DNA of 64,000 bases from Lagopus muta (Eukaryota; Chordata; Aves; Galliformes; Phasianidae): contig NC_064438.1 in the NCBI RefSeq assembly GCF_023343835.1, forward strand, positions 56,010,578 through 56,074,577. Direction: 5' to 3'. The translations under genes and the position numbers were made by a program. Positions 31,601 through 41,232 of the stretch are shown piece by piece (the stretch's first letter is position 1; the number at the start of each line of letters is the position of its first letter). A model generated the notes under the pieces. It made no database searches. It had not been told where the DNA came from and was given only the letters and a program-made list of their open reading frames with translations.

Positions 31601-34420
31601 AGGGCAAGAAACACCCAGAAAGTGAAGAGCTGTGTCCTGGGAAGGATGCTGAAAGGGATGTGAGAGCCACAGTGGGCAGAGAGCTAAACCTGATGGGTGC
31701 CCGTGATGGGAAGTAGAAAGGCAGAGCAGAGAGATGGGTCTCATTTCTCTGTGCAACTCACAGGAAATAGAGGCTATGCATGGCTTTGTGGTCCTGCAGA
31801 GACCACAAGCACCACTGAAAGCAAAGAGTCGGGGCTGGGTTGAAATGAGGTGCATGCTTTTAACACAGAGATTTAACTTCCAGCAAGAACGGAGTGGAGG
31901 AGTTCTTTATTTCCTTGTGTCTTCTTGTCAAGGCGGGATGAGTTCTGGAATGGATGTGTTCATCAGGCAGGATTCAATGGGGGATGTGGAATGCAGTGGC
32001 CTTTGTTAGAGAGGAGGTCACAGCAGATGATCTCATGGTCCCTCCTGGCCTTAAACCCGATGACTCCCTTCTTGTGTTGCCTTGTTAAGCAAAATGCTGT
32101 GCCAGAGGGCAGTGCTCCCATTCCTTTCTGTATGATGAAAGAATTTACCTCCAGTTTCTTGGCTGTCTGCAAGGTCTGCAGCAACTAGCTGTCGTCATTT
32201 TCCTTCAGACTCCTAGGCCTCTAGTTGCCTGATGGCCACCTTTATAAGCTAATATTTTCACATATGTATAATTTTACCAAGCTTTAATTGTTCAGGTTAA
32301 CATTTCCTGTGCTAAACGGCTGCTTCAGGCTGCTTCTCCATGTAAGGTAGGAGAACCACCATTAACTGTGCTAAATTCTTGCTCCTGTCTCACTGAGAAC
32401 CTGAAAGACCTTTGTGCTTTGGAATTAGATTTGTTTAACAGAGACTCTGCTTGTGGGGAACCAGCTTTCTCCTGCCTTTGTGAGCACCTCACTTCGTCTG
32501 ACAGTGTCTCAAAGGCCTCTGAAACTCTGCAGGTGCTCTGGATTATCATAGAAATCCTTTGAGTTGCAAGGGACCCTTCAAGGCCATCTGGTCCAACCCC
32601 CCTGCAATGCACAGGGACACCCACAGCTCCATCAGGTGCTCAGAGCCCATCCAGCCTCACCTTGGGTGCCTGCAGGGATGGGGCACCAGCACCTCTATGG
32701 GCAACCTGTGCCAGTGCCTCACTACCTTTATTGTAAAAACGTTTTTCCTTATATCTCATCTAAATCTCCCTTTAGTTTGAAACCATTTTCCCTCATCCTA
32801 TCACAATAGACTCCGCTAGAGAGTCTGTCCTCTTCTTTCTTATAGCCTCCCTTTAGATTTTGACTCGCCACACTCTGGTGCAAGGCTGTGGGACTGGGCA
32901 GAGTGCAGTTGCTTCTATTACCAGGCAGTGGCAGCAGGGAACTCAGAGTCGCTCCCAGCAGAGCTGGGTTTGGCCGGGACATCAGGAGATCTTATCTGAA
33001 GTCCCACTCAGAGCAGAATGAACTACAACCAGTTACTGAGGACCAGCTTTGAGTATACTGAGGGGGGCTTTGAGTATCTCCAGTGATGGAGACTCCACAA
33101 CCTGTCTGGGTGAACAGTTTTATCACTCTCACGTGAAAAAGAACTGCAGCTCTTGCTTGAGGTGAAGTGCTGCTATGGACAGTCTCTGTTAGGGAGTTGT
33201 GCCAACCATCTCCACAAGCTGTAAAGTGCAGCCTCCCCTGCAGCCTCCCCTGCAGCCTCCCCTGCAGCCTCCCCTGCAGCCTCCCCTGCAGCCTCCCCTG
33301 CAGCCTCCCCTGCAGCCTCCCCTGCAGCCTCCCCTGCAGCCTCCCCTGCAGCCTTCCCTGCAGCCTTCCCTGCAGCCTTCCCTGCAGCCTTCCCTGCAGC
33401 CTTCCCTGCAGCCTTCCCTGCAGCCTTCCCTGCAGCCTTCCCTGCAGCCTTCCCTGCAGCCTTCCCTGCAGCCTTCCCTGCAGCCTTCCCTGCAGCCTTC
33501 CCTGCAGCCTTCCCTGCAGCCTTCCCTGCAGCCTTCCCTGCAGCCTTCCCTGCAGCCTTCCCTGCAGCCTTCCCTGCAGCCTTCCCTGCAGCCTTCCCTG
33601 CAGCCTTCCCTGCAGCCTTCCCTGCAGCCTTCCCTGCAGCCTTCCCTGCAGCCTTCCCTGCAGCCTTCCCTGCAGCCTTCCCTGCAGCCTTCCCTGCAGC
33701 CTTCCCTGCAGCCTTCCCTGCAGCCTTCCCTGCAGCCTTCCCTGCAGCCTTCCCTGCAGCCTTCTTGGCCTGGACAAAGCTAGCATTAAAAATCAAAGCT
33801 GTTCCACATCAAGCTGAGATTTCCACCATTGGAGCTGTGAGTTACTATCAGTAGCTGTGTGTGTTTCACTGTGCACTGCCAAAGCCAAACAGCTCCTCTG
33901 CCGTTCCTGCTCATCGCTTCCTTGGCCAACTGTTTTACCGTTGTCACAATGCGGTTGTAGCCAGGGAGCTTCTCTGTGCCAGCTGATAAAGGCAGAGGTT
34001 TTCTAATGTCTGTTCCATGTGCAATGACAGAGCAGGCTGCTTAGGCAGGCCTAGGACAGCCCCTCTTCTGCGCTGTACTGGAAGCACTGACAGCGCTGTG
34101 TCCGTGTCCACAGGTCTGGCCCTTTTGAAATCAGTGCTGACCTGGAAGACTCCATGGAGTTTGTGGATCCCAGTGCCACCGGTGAGACAGATGAGAGCGG
34201 AGATGAACACGTCAGCGACGAAGAGACGGATCTGGGGACAGACTGGGAGAATCTGCCGAGCCCCAGGTTCTGTGACATCCCTTCCCAGCAGGTGGAGATG
34301 CTGCAGAGCCAGAGCACGCAGGTGTCACAGCCCATCGCCAGCAGCAGTGCTGGCGGGATGATCTCCTCTGCTGCTGCCTCAGTGACCTCGTGGTTTAAGG
34401 CGTACACCGGGCATCGCTAA
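19360..34420 (+). CDS. ATG14: Autophagy-related 14 (Barkor), Beclin 1-VPS34 complex I subunit, 10 exons
   Basis: Exons: 19360-19583, 23984-24046, 24166-24208, 24607-24688, 27951-28188, 28555-28784, 29245-29362, 30435-30525, 30628-30713, 34114-34420. They sum to 1482 nt, 493 aa (human 492), with all phases consistent. The N terminus has the two CxxC pairs (C44/C47, C56/C59) needed for ER targeting. Exons 2-5 encode the coiled coils that bind Beclin 1 and VPS34 (about residues 75-190). The C terminus carries a WENL LIR-like motif at 436-439 and the BATS membrane-curvature domain ending [12 protein letters not shown]14 directs PI3P synthesis to the phagophore and helps STX17-SNAP29 fusion. The start was chosen by match to vertebrate ATG14 and its strong Kozak context (A at -3, G at +4). 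Intron 7 is GC-AG; all the others are GT-AG. Confidence 0.96.
20122..20209 (+). mobile_element. CR1 LINE 3' terminal fragment (ATG14 intron 1)
   Basis: Plus-strand CR1 end with GATCCTTGAGGTCCCTTCC and a GATTCTGTG tail. About 88 bp is recognisable. Confidence 0.8.
21079..21288 (-). mobile_element. CR1 LINE 3' fragment (ATG14 intron 1)
   Basis: A 210-bp minus-strand copy of the subfamily with GGAGCACAATGCTCATCCAG near its 3' end. Its 5' limit (at 21288) is the same CR1 position as in the copies at 22371 and 57406. Confidence 0.9.
22218..22316 (+). mobile_element. CR1 LINE fragment (ATG14 intron 1)
   Basis: A plus-strand piece with GATGTGGCACTTAGGGACGT and GGGTTGGGCTTGGGG words, without its 3' tail. 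A different, younger-looking CR1 begins 55 bp further on. Confidence 0.75.
22371..22585 (+). mobile_element. CR1 LINE 3' fragment (ATG14 intron 1)
   Basis: A plus-strand copy that begins at TTTAGGAGGAAG and ends at GGATTCTATGAG, of the same subfamily as 21079-21288, 45431-45567, 45879-46007 and 57195-57406. Confidence 0.9.
23404..23507 (+). mobile_element. CR1 LINE 3' fragment (ATG14 intron 1)
   Basis: Plus-strand CR1 with GAGATGTGGATCTGAGGGA, TTTTTTCCAACCGTGATGG and a degenerate CCTATGGA end, 477 bp before ATG14 exon 2. Confidence 0.75.
26065..26620 (+). mobile_element. Old CR1-type LINE, reverse-transcriptase region (ATG14 intron 4)
   Basis: The text is highly decayed, but the order of CR1 words survives on the plus strand: CACAGGGAGCAGTTCCTGGC (before the FxLFNIFINDL-like segment), then CTGTTCCAGAAAGG near 26363, then CCCAATTTGAGCAATTGAAG and ATCAACTGGAGAAAATCCAG near 26480-26530. 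This is the usual layout of the 3' half of CR1 ORF2. The borders are approximate. It is much older than the 3' tails elsewhere in the window. Confidence 0.5.
30021..30108 (-). mobile_element. CR1 LINE 3' terminal fragment (ATG14 intron 7)
   Basis: Minus strand: AATCATAGAATCATTAAGG and GGTCATCTGGTCCAACTGTC followed by CATCACCACCGTGCCCAGTG, a common CR1 3' end. Confidence 0.85.
31955..32066 (+). mobile_element. Possible ancient CR1/L3-type LINE end (ATG14 intron 9)
   Basis: The string GATGATCTCATGGTCCCTCC followed by TGGCCTTAAACCCGATGACT resembles the 3' end of old CR1/L3 LINEs, with 'GGTCCCTTCTGGCCTTAAA' in related copies. Only the last stretch is convincing, so the start is approximate. Confidence 0.4.
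32545..32855 (-). mobile_element. CR1 LINE 3' fragment (ATG14 intron 9)
   Basis: A 310-bp minus-strand copy: ATCATAGAAATCCTTTGAGT at the 3' end, CAGTGCCTCACTACCTTTAT in the middle, and the ATAGCCTCCCTTTAG word at its 5' side. Confidence 0.9.
32998..33145 (-). mobile_element. CR1 LINE fragment (ATG14 intron 9)
   Basis: Minus-strand CR1 words GAGTATCTCCAGTGATGGAG, ACTCCACAACCTGTCTGGG and TATCACTCTCACGTGAAAAA. The tail is lost. It lies 84 bp before the minisatellite. Confidence 0.65.
33229..33765 (+). repeat. 12-bp minisatellite, 44 units, in ATG14 intron 9
   Basis: The unit is CAGCCTYCCCTG. There are 44 complete tandem copies (33229-33756) plus a partial one. The first 10 have CCTCCC, and the remaining 34 have CCTTCC, with no mixing and no other change. 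Each unit contains the palindrome CTGCAG. Because 12 is a multiple of 3 and no unit has a stop, several frames on both strands stay open for about 200 codons; these are not genes. The unit reads as a polypyrimidine tract plus CAG on the sense strand of ATG14. Confidence 0.97.
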
Positions 34421-36630
34421 CGAGCACGGGAAAAGGATCACAGGATTTTGGAAGGAATCCCTCCCCAGCAATGCTGTAGTAAACCTTACATATTCAGTTA
34501 AGTAGTGCCTGGAACAAAGAAAAGGTCCGACTTCGATTTTGTAAACCAGAAGAACCTTTTTATTGACCCAAGATGACTGTGATGGTACCGTTTTGTACAT
34601 TAGCTAGCTACGTAATTCTGACAGATTCTGTGCTGGCACTTTGTGTCTTGGTTCTGTCTGCATTGTTGGATATCAGAGGAGGACCCAGCGGCCTCCAGCT
34701 CTGTCTCCTAAAGAAGAAACAGATTCTGTAGTGTTTGGATCCAAACGAGTACAGAGGGAAGGCTGCTCAGTATTCAGTCTGGACAGTGGTGCGAATGCAA
34801 TTCACGCGTTCTTAACTCCTCACAGGGTTTATGTTTGTTTTAAATCTGTCTTGCATAATGCAAAAATGCACATTTCTAAATTTTCTTTTCTCATTCAGGA
34901 CATGACAATGATGCATTTTTAACATGTTTTCTAATCTCTGTTGCCATATTTTTTTAATATGGAGAATCAGCATGGACAAGAATCCACACAGCAGGTTGCT
35001 CATGTTTCAGGTTTTGGTGTGGATCTTGGCCCAGTTTTGCTGTAGGAAATTGGCTTGCTCCACCAGTAGGCAATCTACACGTACCATGTTGTGCTCTCCA
35101 GGCACGATGCTCTTTACTCTTGATACCACACACCAAAGAAACACTGGATGTTCTTAGCTAGACCCACATCTGACACTGTTGTTGCAATAAGACTCATCGG
35201 TTACACCGTGTTGCCATTTTTAATATTAGAGAAGCCTCATTTCAAGCTAGCTTCATGAAGTCCCATGTTCTACGTGCCACGTGCGTTTTAAACCCTGTTC
35301 CACTCTGTGTTGCTGGTGGGTTTTTCTTTCTGTTCTTGTTTGCTGATTGCCAAGGAGCTGATTTCATCTCGCTGCAGCGCTGCTCCCAGAACTGCGGGAG
35401 CTGCGATGCTGACAGGGGTTTGCTAACAAGTGCTCCTCCACTTCCTCTGCCTCTCTTAAGGATGGTTTTCCATTGTATGGTTTGCATTTCATGCAGCTGG
35501 GATGTTGTACATCTTCGTGGGCATTTGTGTGAAATCATCCTCCCATCCCTCTCAGATGGAAGATTGCAGTCTTCTCTGTTGAAGCAGCTGGGGATGCAAG
35601 TGAGGCACACAGAGGTGAGGCACAGAGAGGCAGCATCCTTGTGCACAGCAGCAAAGCAGCACCAGCCCTGCTGAGCTCTGCGCCCAGCAGTACAGCCCAG
35701 CTCTGTCCTGCACAGCAGCTCCTGGTCTTTGGGATGGGAATCGATTTGGGGGTTCTTTGGACCGAAGACCCTTAACTCTGCACTAACAGTACGCTGTTCT
35801 GTGAAGACACCCTTAGTCCTAAACCCAAGTTAGGTTCATTCTGGGAAGTTAAGTTAAACAAACAGCACAGACCCCCATGACAACTGCAGTCTTGGCCCTA
35901 CTGACTACTTTCCCCTTAGAAGCTGTTGGTGTCTGAGCAGCCAGCACCCAGCAGTGCCCTATGCTGGGCTTTTAGCATCACACAGCCCATCTTGCTTCCC
36001 TATATACATATTTTACTACACCTTTCAATCACTCTCATTGCTGCCTTTGCATTACTTAGAGCCCTAATGGCCAGGACATGATTCTGTTTGGATGCTGCCA
36101 TTTATGGATTCTGAGGGGGGGGGGAAAAGCCACCACCACAACACCTTCTGAAGCCATATCCCTATTTTGACCATGGTGTTTTCCAAATAATTTATTTCCC
36201 ACCACATCATAGAGTGCACAGTGGCACTGTGAAGGCATGAATGCATGGAGACCGGTCCTTTCAAGGAACAATTGTGTAACAGGATAGAGTGTTGGTTTTA
36301 AAGTGTTTTGCACACGTGTAGCTCAGGGAGAGTTACATGTGTCCTAACCTCCAGTGCAATCAGTGGGATTGGTTTTCCAGGTTGTTTGGGGGTGAGGGAA
36401 GGAAGCACTGTCTGCTCATTGGAGGTTTCTGTAGGCAGCCAGCTGAGTTTGCAGAACAGTTGGTGTGGGGTGAAGACAGCAGTTCTGGCTCAGGCTGATC
36501 CCTGCAGCTGGATTTGGCCATTGTGACTTCCCAATGAGATGGAACTAAATACAATTATTATTATTATTATTATTTTTCTTTTCTAAGTTTTATTGTATTA
36601 TTGCAATAAATCTTTAACAGTAATTTTTTT
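34421..36630 (+). other. ATG14: ATG14 3' UTR with polyadenylation signal
   Basis: After the stop codon the first clear canonical AATAAA is at 36605-36610, which would give a 3' UTR of about 2.2 kb, in line with the long 3' UTR of mammalian ATG14. T-rich sequence follows at 36620-36640. No coding or RNA gene is seen inside. A TTA trinucleotide run lies at 36554-36573. The end point is inferred from the hexamer. Confidence 0.55.
36554..36573. repeat. (TTA)n microsatellite
   Basis: About six or seven TTA units run into T-rich sequence, just upstream of the ATG14 polyadenylation signal. Confidence 0.85.
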
Positions 36631-37740
36631 TTTTTAAGTGGTAGAATTGTCACTTCTTCATGGTTTGAAATGCTCTGGGGGGGTACATGACAATTTCCAG
36701 CCTTCGAAGCATCACAGGCACCAGCCCTGCTACAGTGCAATTGGGAAGGAGCAAAACATGCAGCAGCAAGGTAAAAGAAAGAATACTTTTGCTTCAAACA
36801 ATGGCATCTCCATTGAGGCACACCCCTCTCTATGCAGGGGATTCAGCAGTTTAAAAGCAAGCTTGGAGCTTGTTATTCTCATTTTTCTCCATCCCCCCCA
36901 GAGGCCTCAGTCACTGAAGGTGACCAGAATCTCACAGCTTGTTCTAAGCAAAATGACCTCACTGCTTCCTTATCTAGGTACAAAATATTTTCCTCTGCTG
37001 CTTCTACTTCAGCCCAGCAGTGACTTTCCTCACCACCATCAGCGCCACGCATTTATCTCCACTTTTCCAGAGTCCTGGGCAGGGGGCAGGAAAGCTCTTT
37101 CTTCTCCCTCTTCCTTAACTGAAATTCAGGTGTGGCCTTTGATCCCATCAGTTTTGGCATGATTTCAACCACAGGGCAGTCCTGCTCATCCCGGCCCTGC
37201 ACCCCATTATGAACCCAAGTCCCAGGGGATGCCAATTCTCCTCCATGCAGCTTTCTGCTCTCCTTGCTCCTGGCTGGCACTGCAGAGGGCAGAGCAGCAC
37301 CCAGGTGTAGCTACAGCAAGAAGAGCAGCAGCATCCCTTACAAAGCTGAGCGCAGGCTGCCAGGGCTCTGCCTTTTCTTGCACAATAACGCACCATAAAC
37401 AGCAAACCAAAGCCCACTCCTGTCTGCAGAGCAGAACAGCCACTGCTGGGGGTTCTGCCCCACATTTCAGCCCTCCCTGGGCACAGGGACAGAATGCAGG
37501 AGATGAAAGCAAACGCTCCAAGAGACACCATGAAGAGTTCAAGGAATCACCACCATTCAGTTGTGCTTCTGGCAGCCCTCAGAGCGCTGACACACAGCAG
37601 AAAGCAGCAGGCAGGGGCTGGAGCACAGCTCTACCAGGAAGGGTTTTTGCTTCATAGGATCAGGCTGCAAGTCTGGGCTCCAGCACAACACCAAGTGCTC
37701 ACCTCCTGTTTCACAGTATTTTCACAAGACCAAGGCAGCT
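36631..37740. other. ATG14-FBXO34 convergent intergenic gap
   Basis: About 1.1 kb lies between the predicted 3' ends of two convergent genes. I see no exon, RNA gene or transposon. The open frames at 37148-37657 on both strands overlap each other, have no recognisable motif and start or stop without gene signals. Confidence 0.5.
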
Positions 37741-37744
37741 AAGG

Positions 37745-38324
37745 CAGATCTAGAATGCACATTTTATTTAAGTAAAAAAAAAAAAAACCCAAAAAACCAA
37801 CCAGACAACATGGATAAGGTAGGCAAGAACTTCTTTTATATTCTGACTATACAATAATATTCCTCTCTTTTTTTCCTCCGCTGCCACCACTACTGTCATG
37901 TTTCTGTTCTAGTCTAGTTTTAAGGTTGTCCAGTTAAGTTGTTTGAAGATTCTTTAACCAGGTTGGCCTTTACCTATTTAGAGTTTCTTCTCAGAAACAT
38001 TCATATATTATACAGGATATACAGATTTTGAAACAAGACACTTAAAAACACACACACCTATAGCCGCAACACTATCATAGCTGCATTGTAGTGATTACGT
38101 TGTTCAGCCAGCTGTAGACTCTGTATGTACAATTAGTTTTTATAGTGTTATTTACATAGATGGACTAAAAGCTTTCTTTATTCTAAAAGGTAAAGGCTCT
38201 TGTGTTGAAGTATGTGCAGTTTCATAGCCCTGTGAAAAACACGACAATTATATACACTGTAAACAGCACAAGGCATGAGAATCTCCTCCTACCCCAAACC
38301 ATCTCACAGGAAAGTGTATGTGCA
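37745..38324 (-). other. FBXO34: FBXO34 3' UTR with two polyadenylation signals
   Basis: On the minus strand AATAAA hexamers occur at 38177-38182 (about 145 nt after the stop) and 37763-37768 (about 560 nt after). The second is followed by the likely end near 37745. The stretch is AT-rich. Which signal is used cannot be told from sequence. Confidence 0.5.
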
Positions 38325-40457
38325 CTAATATTCCTCTTCTCCTTCGGCTCCCGCTCCTCTGGTCTTCTTATGGAGAGCACGGTTAAAGCTGTGGCAGGCA
38401 GGAACCCAATGATTGTCATGGAGACCCAACTTACAGCCCGGGATGCCCTTCTGGGACCTGTGACAGCACATCCAGTAGCCAGGCCCGTAGGGTAAAGCTT
38501 GGCAGTAAGGTTTGGGGTGCCAGCGGCACAGCGACACGTCCCCCTTCACGTACTTCTTCTTGCACTGCTTGCAGGGGTCTTCTCGGTAGCGGGGGTCGCG
38601 GACCCAACGTGAGTCTGCTGGCCTGATGTTGTAGTACTCGATGATGAACTTGAAGTAGTAGCAAGTACATTTTAGGGCCACCAGGCTCCTCGTAGGGAGC
38701 AAGCCGAAGATCTTCACTATGATGTGGTGAGGCAGGAAAGCCATATACTGCTGAGGTTCCAGAAGCTGCTGGATTTTAAACCTGGTCTCCAAAAAGTCAT
38801 GCGAGACCTGCCGTTTCAAGCAGGAAGCATCGAGTACTTGCAAAGCACCTTCTGGAGGGGGAACAGAAAGGGCTGATGGCTCAGGAGAGACGCTGGTCCC
38901 GACACACGATTTGTCAGATTCCACAGCCTCCTCATCCTCGTTCTGCACTCCTTCTCCTGGCTTCCCTTGGGTACATTCCTGCAGCGGCTGTGGTGCAGGA
39001 GCGGCATTCTGTTCAGCCTGGAGAAAAAACAACCTCCCTGGGAGGGGGTCTTCACTCAAACTGGAGGGAGGGAGCTTCTCTTTCCTATCACTCTTGGCGA
39101 CCGATATACTGATGCACAAGGGCTCCTTCCTAGCAGGATGCAGGCTCTGCTTCGAGAGGATCACAGCTTCTTTCGACGTACAATCAACACTCGTGCTCTT
39201 GCTCGGCAAGGAATCCGCCAGCACCCCAGCCACAGCCGGACACAGGGCTGGCAGAGCCCTGGGAGGCTCAACCCGCCTTTCAGCATCGCTCCTTCCAGCC
39301 GCAATGGCCAACACAGCATGAGCAAGTCCCGAACCCGCATTCCCCTCCAACCCAGGAGGGAACGGCTGCGGAGCAGAGGCAGCGCCATCCCACAGCCCAG
39401 CATCCCCACACCTGGCTCCGCAGCCAGCCCCCGCCGCCCCCAGCTCTTCACCCACACTGCCTACAGAGGCCCTGCCAGGCTCAGCAGCGGGCTGCGTGCT
39501 GCTGGCCAGGAGCACCCGCCCCACGTTCCTGCGGAAGCTGTTGTTGCGCGACAGGCTGCCGCCGTCCCGCTCGCTCTGCCGCCGCAGGCACTCCGACTCC
39601 AGCTTGGCCACCATGTCCAGGACGCGCACCGGCTCGCTCTGCTGCTGCTCGCTGCCACCACAGCTTCCCCTCTCATGTACCTCACACGGCCCGGCGGCAG
39701 AGAAAGGCTCAGAGCTGGGAAGAGCACCTTTAGACACAGCGCTCAGCCTCGCCGTGGAGGCAGACGTGCAAGTTTTAGCACAGTCTACCAGTAAAGCACT
39801 TGCTCGCTGCTCCAGAAACGCAACCATCTCTATCACAGAGAGGGACCTGCCCGGGAACACCCCCTCACCACTGTCATTCACACAATGCACCGAGCAGTGC
39901 TCGATGCCGCACGCGAAAGGCTCCGGCTGGGAGCACCTGGCATTCGCCTCTCTCATCCTTTCCAACTGGAGCTTGGCTTTTTTCAGATCTACCGTTTTTT
40001 TCCGGCGTTTCACCGTTCTCCCATCGATATCCCACGTGCTTTTGAGCTTCATGGAGCCCAGCCGGTTGTTGCTGCTGCACTGCTGGGCCGCGAAGAAAGC
40101 GATCTTCTCCTTCGTGTTGCCGGGCTTCACCACGGCCCACACATCCAGAGGCCCTTCCCCTTCTTCTCCCTGATGGATCGTTGCCGACAGGACGTTTTTC
40201 TTCTCCCTGGCGCTCAGACCATCTGCCGGACCTTTCCCGTTCATATTGCACATAGTATTTGGATAAATAATTCCCAGAAGCTTTCGAGATGGACTCACAA
40301 GGGGGGGTTTGGGGAAAACGCTCAGTTTGGTGCAGTTGGTGGCGTATTTGTCTTCTCGGGGTGACCTCTGATGGGTCATAGGTGGGCCTCTGAGGGAGTC
40401 CTGGCTTATTTCTGATCGCTCTTTCCTCTGTAACTTGAGATATGGCTTTAAGTGCAT
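38325..40457 (-). CDS. FBXO34: F-box only protein 34, single coding exon
   Basis: A 2133-nt frame encodes 710 aa (human 711). It starts MHLKPY like human FBXO34. The F-box lies at about residues 572-607 (MAFLPHHIIVKIFGLLPTRS and following), where it would bind SKP1 in an SCF ubiquitin ligase. A Cys/His-rich tail follows at 628-690 (PCKQCKKK, CRWHPKPYC, MCCH, CKLGLHDNHW), almost unchanged from human. Other conserved blocks are GPLDVWAVVKPGNTKEK, GIEHCSVHCV and PVRVLDMVAKLESE. The middle part (around 39240-39480) is GC-rich, diverged and probably disordered. The frame stays open to 40547, but a splice acceptor at 40468-40469 and the family N terminus place the start at 40457. Substrates are not well defined. 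Confidence 0.95.
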   Translation of the reverse strand: MHLKPYLKLQRKERSEISQDSLRGPPMTHQRSPREDKYATNCTKLSVFPKPPLVSPSRKLLGIIYPNTMCNMNGKGPADGLSAREKKNVLSATIHQGEEGEGPLDVWAVVKPGNTKEKIAFFAAQQCSSNNRLGSMKLKSTWDIDGRTVKRRKKTVDLKKAKLQLERMREANARCSQPEPFACGIEHCSVHCVNDSGEGVFPGRSLSVIEMVAFLEQRASALLVDCAKTCTSASTARLSAVSKGALPSSEPFSAAGPCEVHERGSCGGSEQQQSEPVRVLDMVAKLESECLRRQSERDGGSLSRNNSFRRNVGRVLLASSTQPAAEPGRASVGSVGEELGAAGAGCGARCGDAGLWDGAASAPQPFPPGLEGNAGSGLAHAVLAIAAGRSDAERRVEPPRALPALCPAVAGVLADSLPSKSTSVDCTSKEAVILSKQSLHPARKEPLCISISVAKSDRKEKLPPSSLSEDPLPGRLFFLQAEQNAAPAPQPLQECTQGKPGEGVQNEDEEAVESDKSCVGTSVSPEPSALSVPPPEGALQVLDASCLKRQVSHDFLETRFKIQQLLEPQQYMAFLPHHIIVKIFGLLPTRSLVALKCTCYYFKFIIEYYNIRPADSRWVRDPRYREDPCKQCKKKYVKGDVSLCRWHPKPYCQALPYGPGYWMCCHRSQKGIPGCKLGLHDNHWVPACHSFNRALHKKTRGAGAEGEEEY

Positions 40458-40467
40458 ACCAGAAACC
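40458..40467 (-). other. FBXO34: FBXO34 5' UTR part of the coding exon, after splice acceptor
   Basis: On the minus strand TTTTTCTAG is followed by GGTTTCTGGT and the ATG. The AG of the acceptor is at 40468-40469, leaving 10 untranslated bases before the start codon. The preceding T-rich tract supports it. Confidence 0.7.
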
Positions 40468-40988
40468 CTAGAAAAACAGAAAGGGAAGAAATTATAGTTG
40501 CAAAATATGCCTGCCTGGAACAAGAGAAAGTGGCTCAGGGTAGGCACCAGTGTGCCTCCTACCCTTCATCAAGCAGCCCACACCTCAAAAGGAACCACAT
40601 GAAAAAGGAAAAGCAGCAGCCAGGCAGCTACAGTCGGCCCTCGGAGAACGACTCACATCTTGCAATGATTGAAATCTTAAGGACAGCAGAGATCTTCCCA
40701 ATAGAGTAATTTGTGTCCAGGGAGTCCCGAGGTGAAATCCTAATGCTTAAGTTATGTCCATGGTGCAAATGCAGTGGCTTATTCTAGAGTCCAAGCAATC
40801 CTTCCATCCGTTCAGCCCCGACCCTGCTGTAAGGCACTCAGGGGTCACAGCGCTTACCTTGACCTTACCTACCAGCTACAAGGACTCTTTTCAGAAGATA
40901 ATTAAAGCTAAGAGGGGAAATCAGCAAGTGTAAGTACACTGATCAGACATCCCAGCAGACTGCCAGTCTCATAACACCACCTGAAATG

Positions 40989-41232
40989 ATCATAGAACCA
41001 CAGAACGGTTTGGGTTGGAAGGGAGCTTTAAGACCATCCAGTTCCAACCCCCTGCTATAGCAGGGACACCTCCCTCTACAGCAGGCTGCTCACAGCCCCA
41101 TCCAGCCTGGCCCTGAATGCCTCCAAGGAGCAGCACCCATAGCCACACTGAGCAATCAGTGCATCACCAGTTCCAGTGCATCAGCACCCTCACAATAAAG
41201 AATTTATTCCTAATATCTAGCCTAAATCTACC
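40989..41232 (-). mobile_element. CR1 LINE 3' fragment
   Basis: A minus-strand copy with ATCATAGAACCACAGAACGG tail side, CAGTTCCAACCCCCTGCTAT and CCTAATATCTAGCCTAAATC at its 5' side. It belongs to the same subfamily as 49928-50088. Confidence 0.9.

Noticed and set aside
32992-33817. Long open frames on both strands encoding (GRLQ)n, (AAGK)n, (PCSL)n and (SLQP)n
   Set aside because: They are produced by the 12-bp minisatellite, which has no stop in any of these frames. They lie within an ATG14 intron and have no gene signals.
38967-40364. Plus-strand open frames of 136-275 codons opposite FBXO34
   Set aside because: They are shadows of the GC-rich conserved FBXO34 coding exon. Protein conservation is in the minus-strand frame only.
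40458-40547. Upstream extension of FBXO34 by 30 residues
   Set aside because: It starts at GTG, crosses a clear splice acceptor at 40468-40469 and has no counterpart in the family, whose members start MHLKPY.
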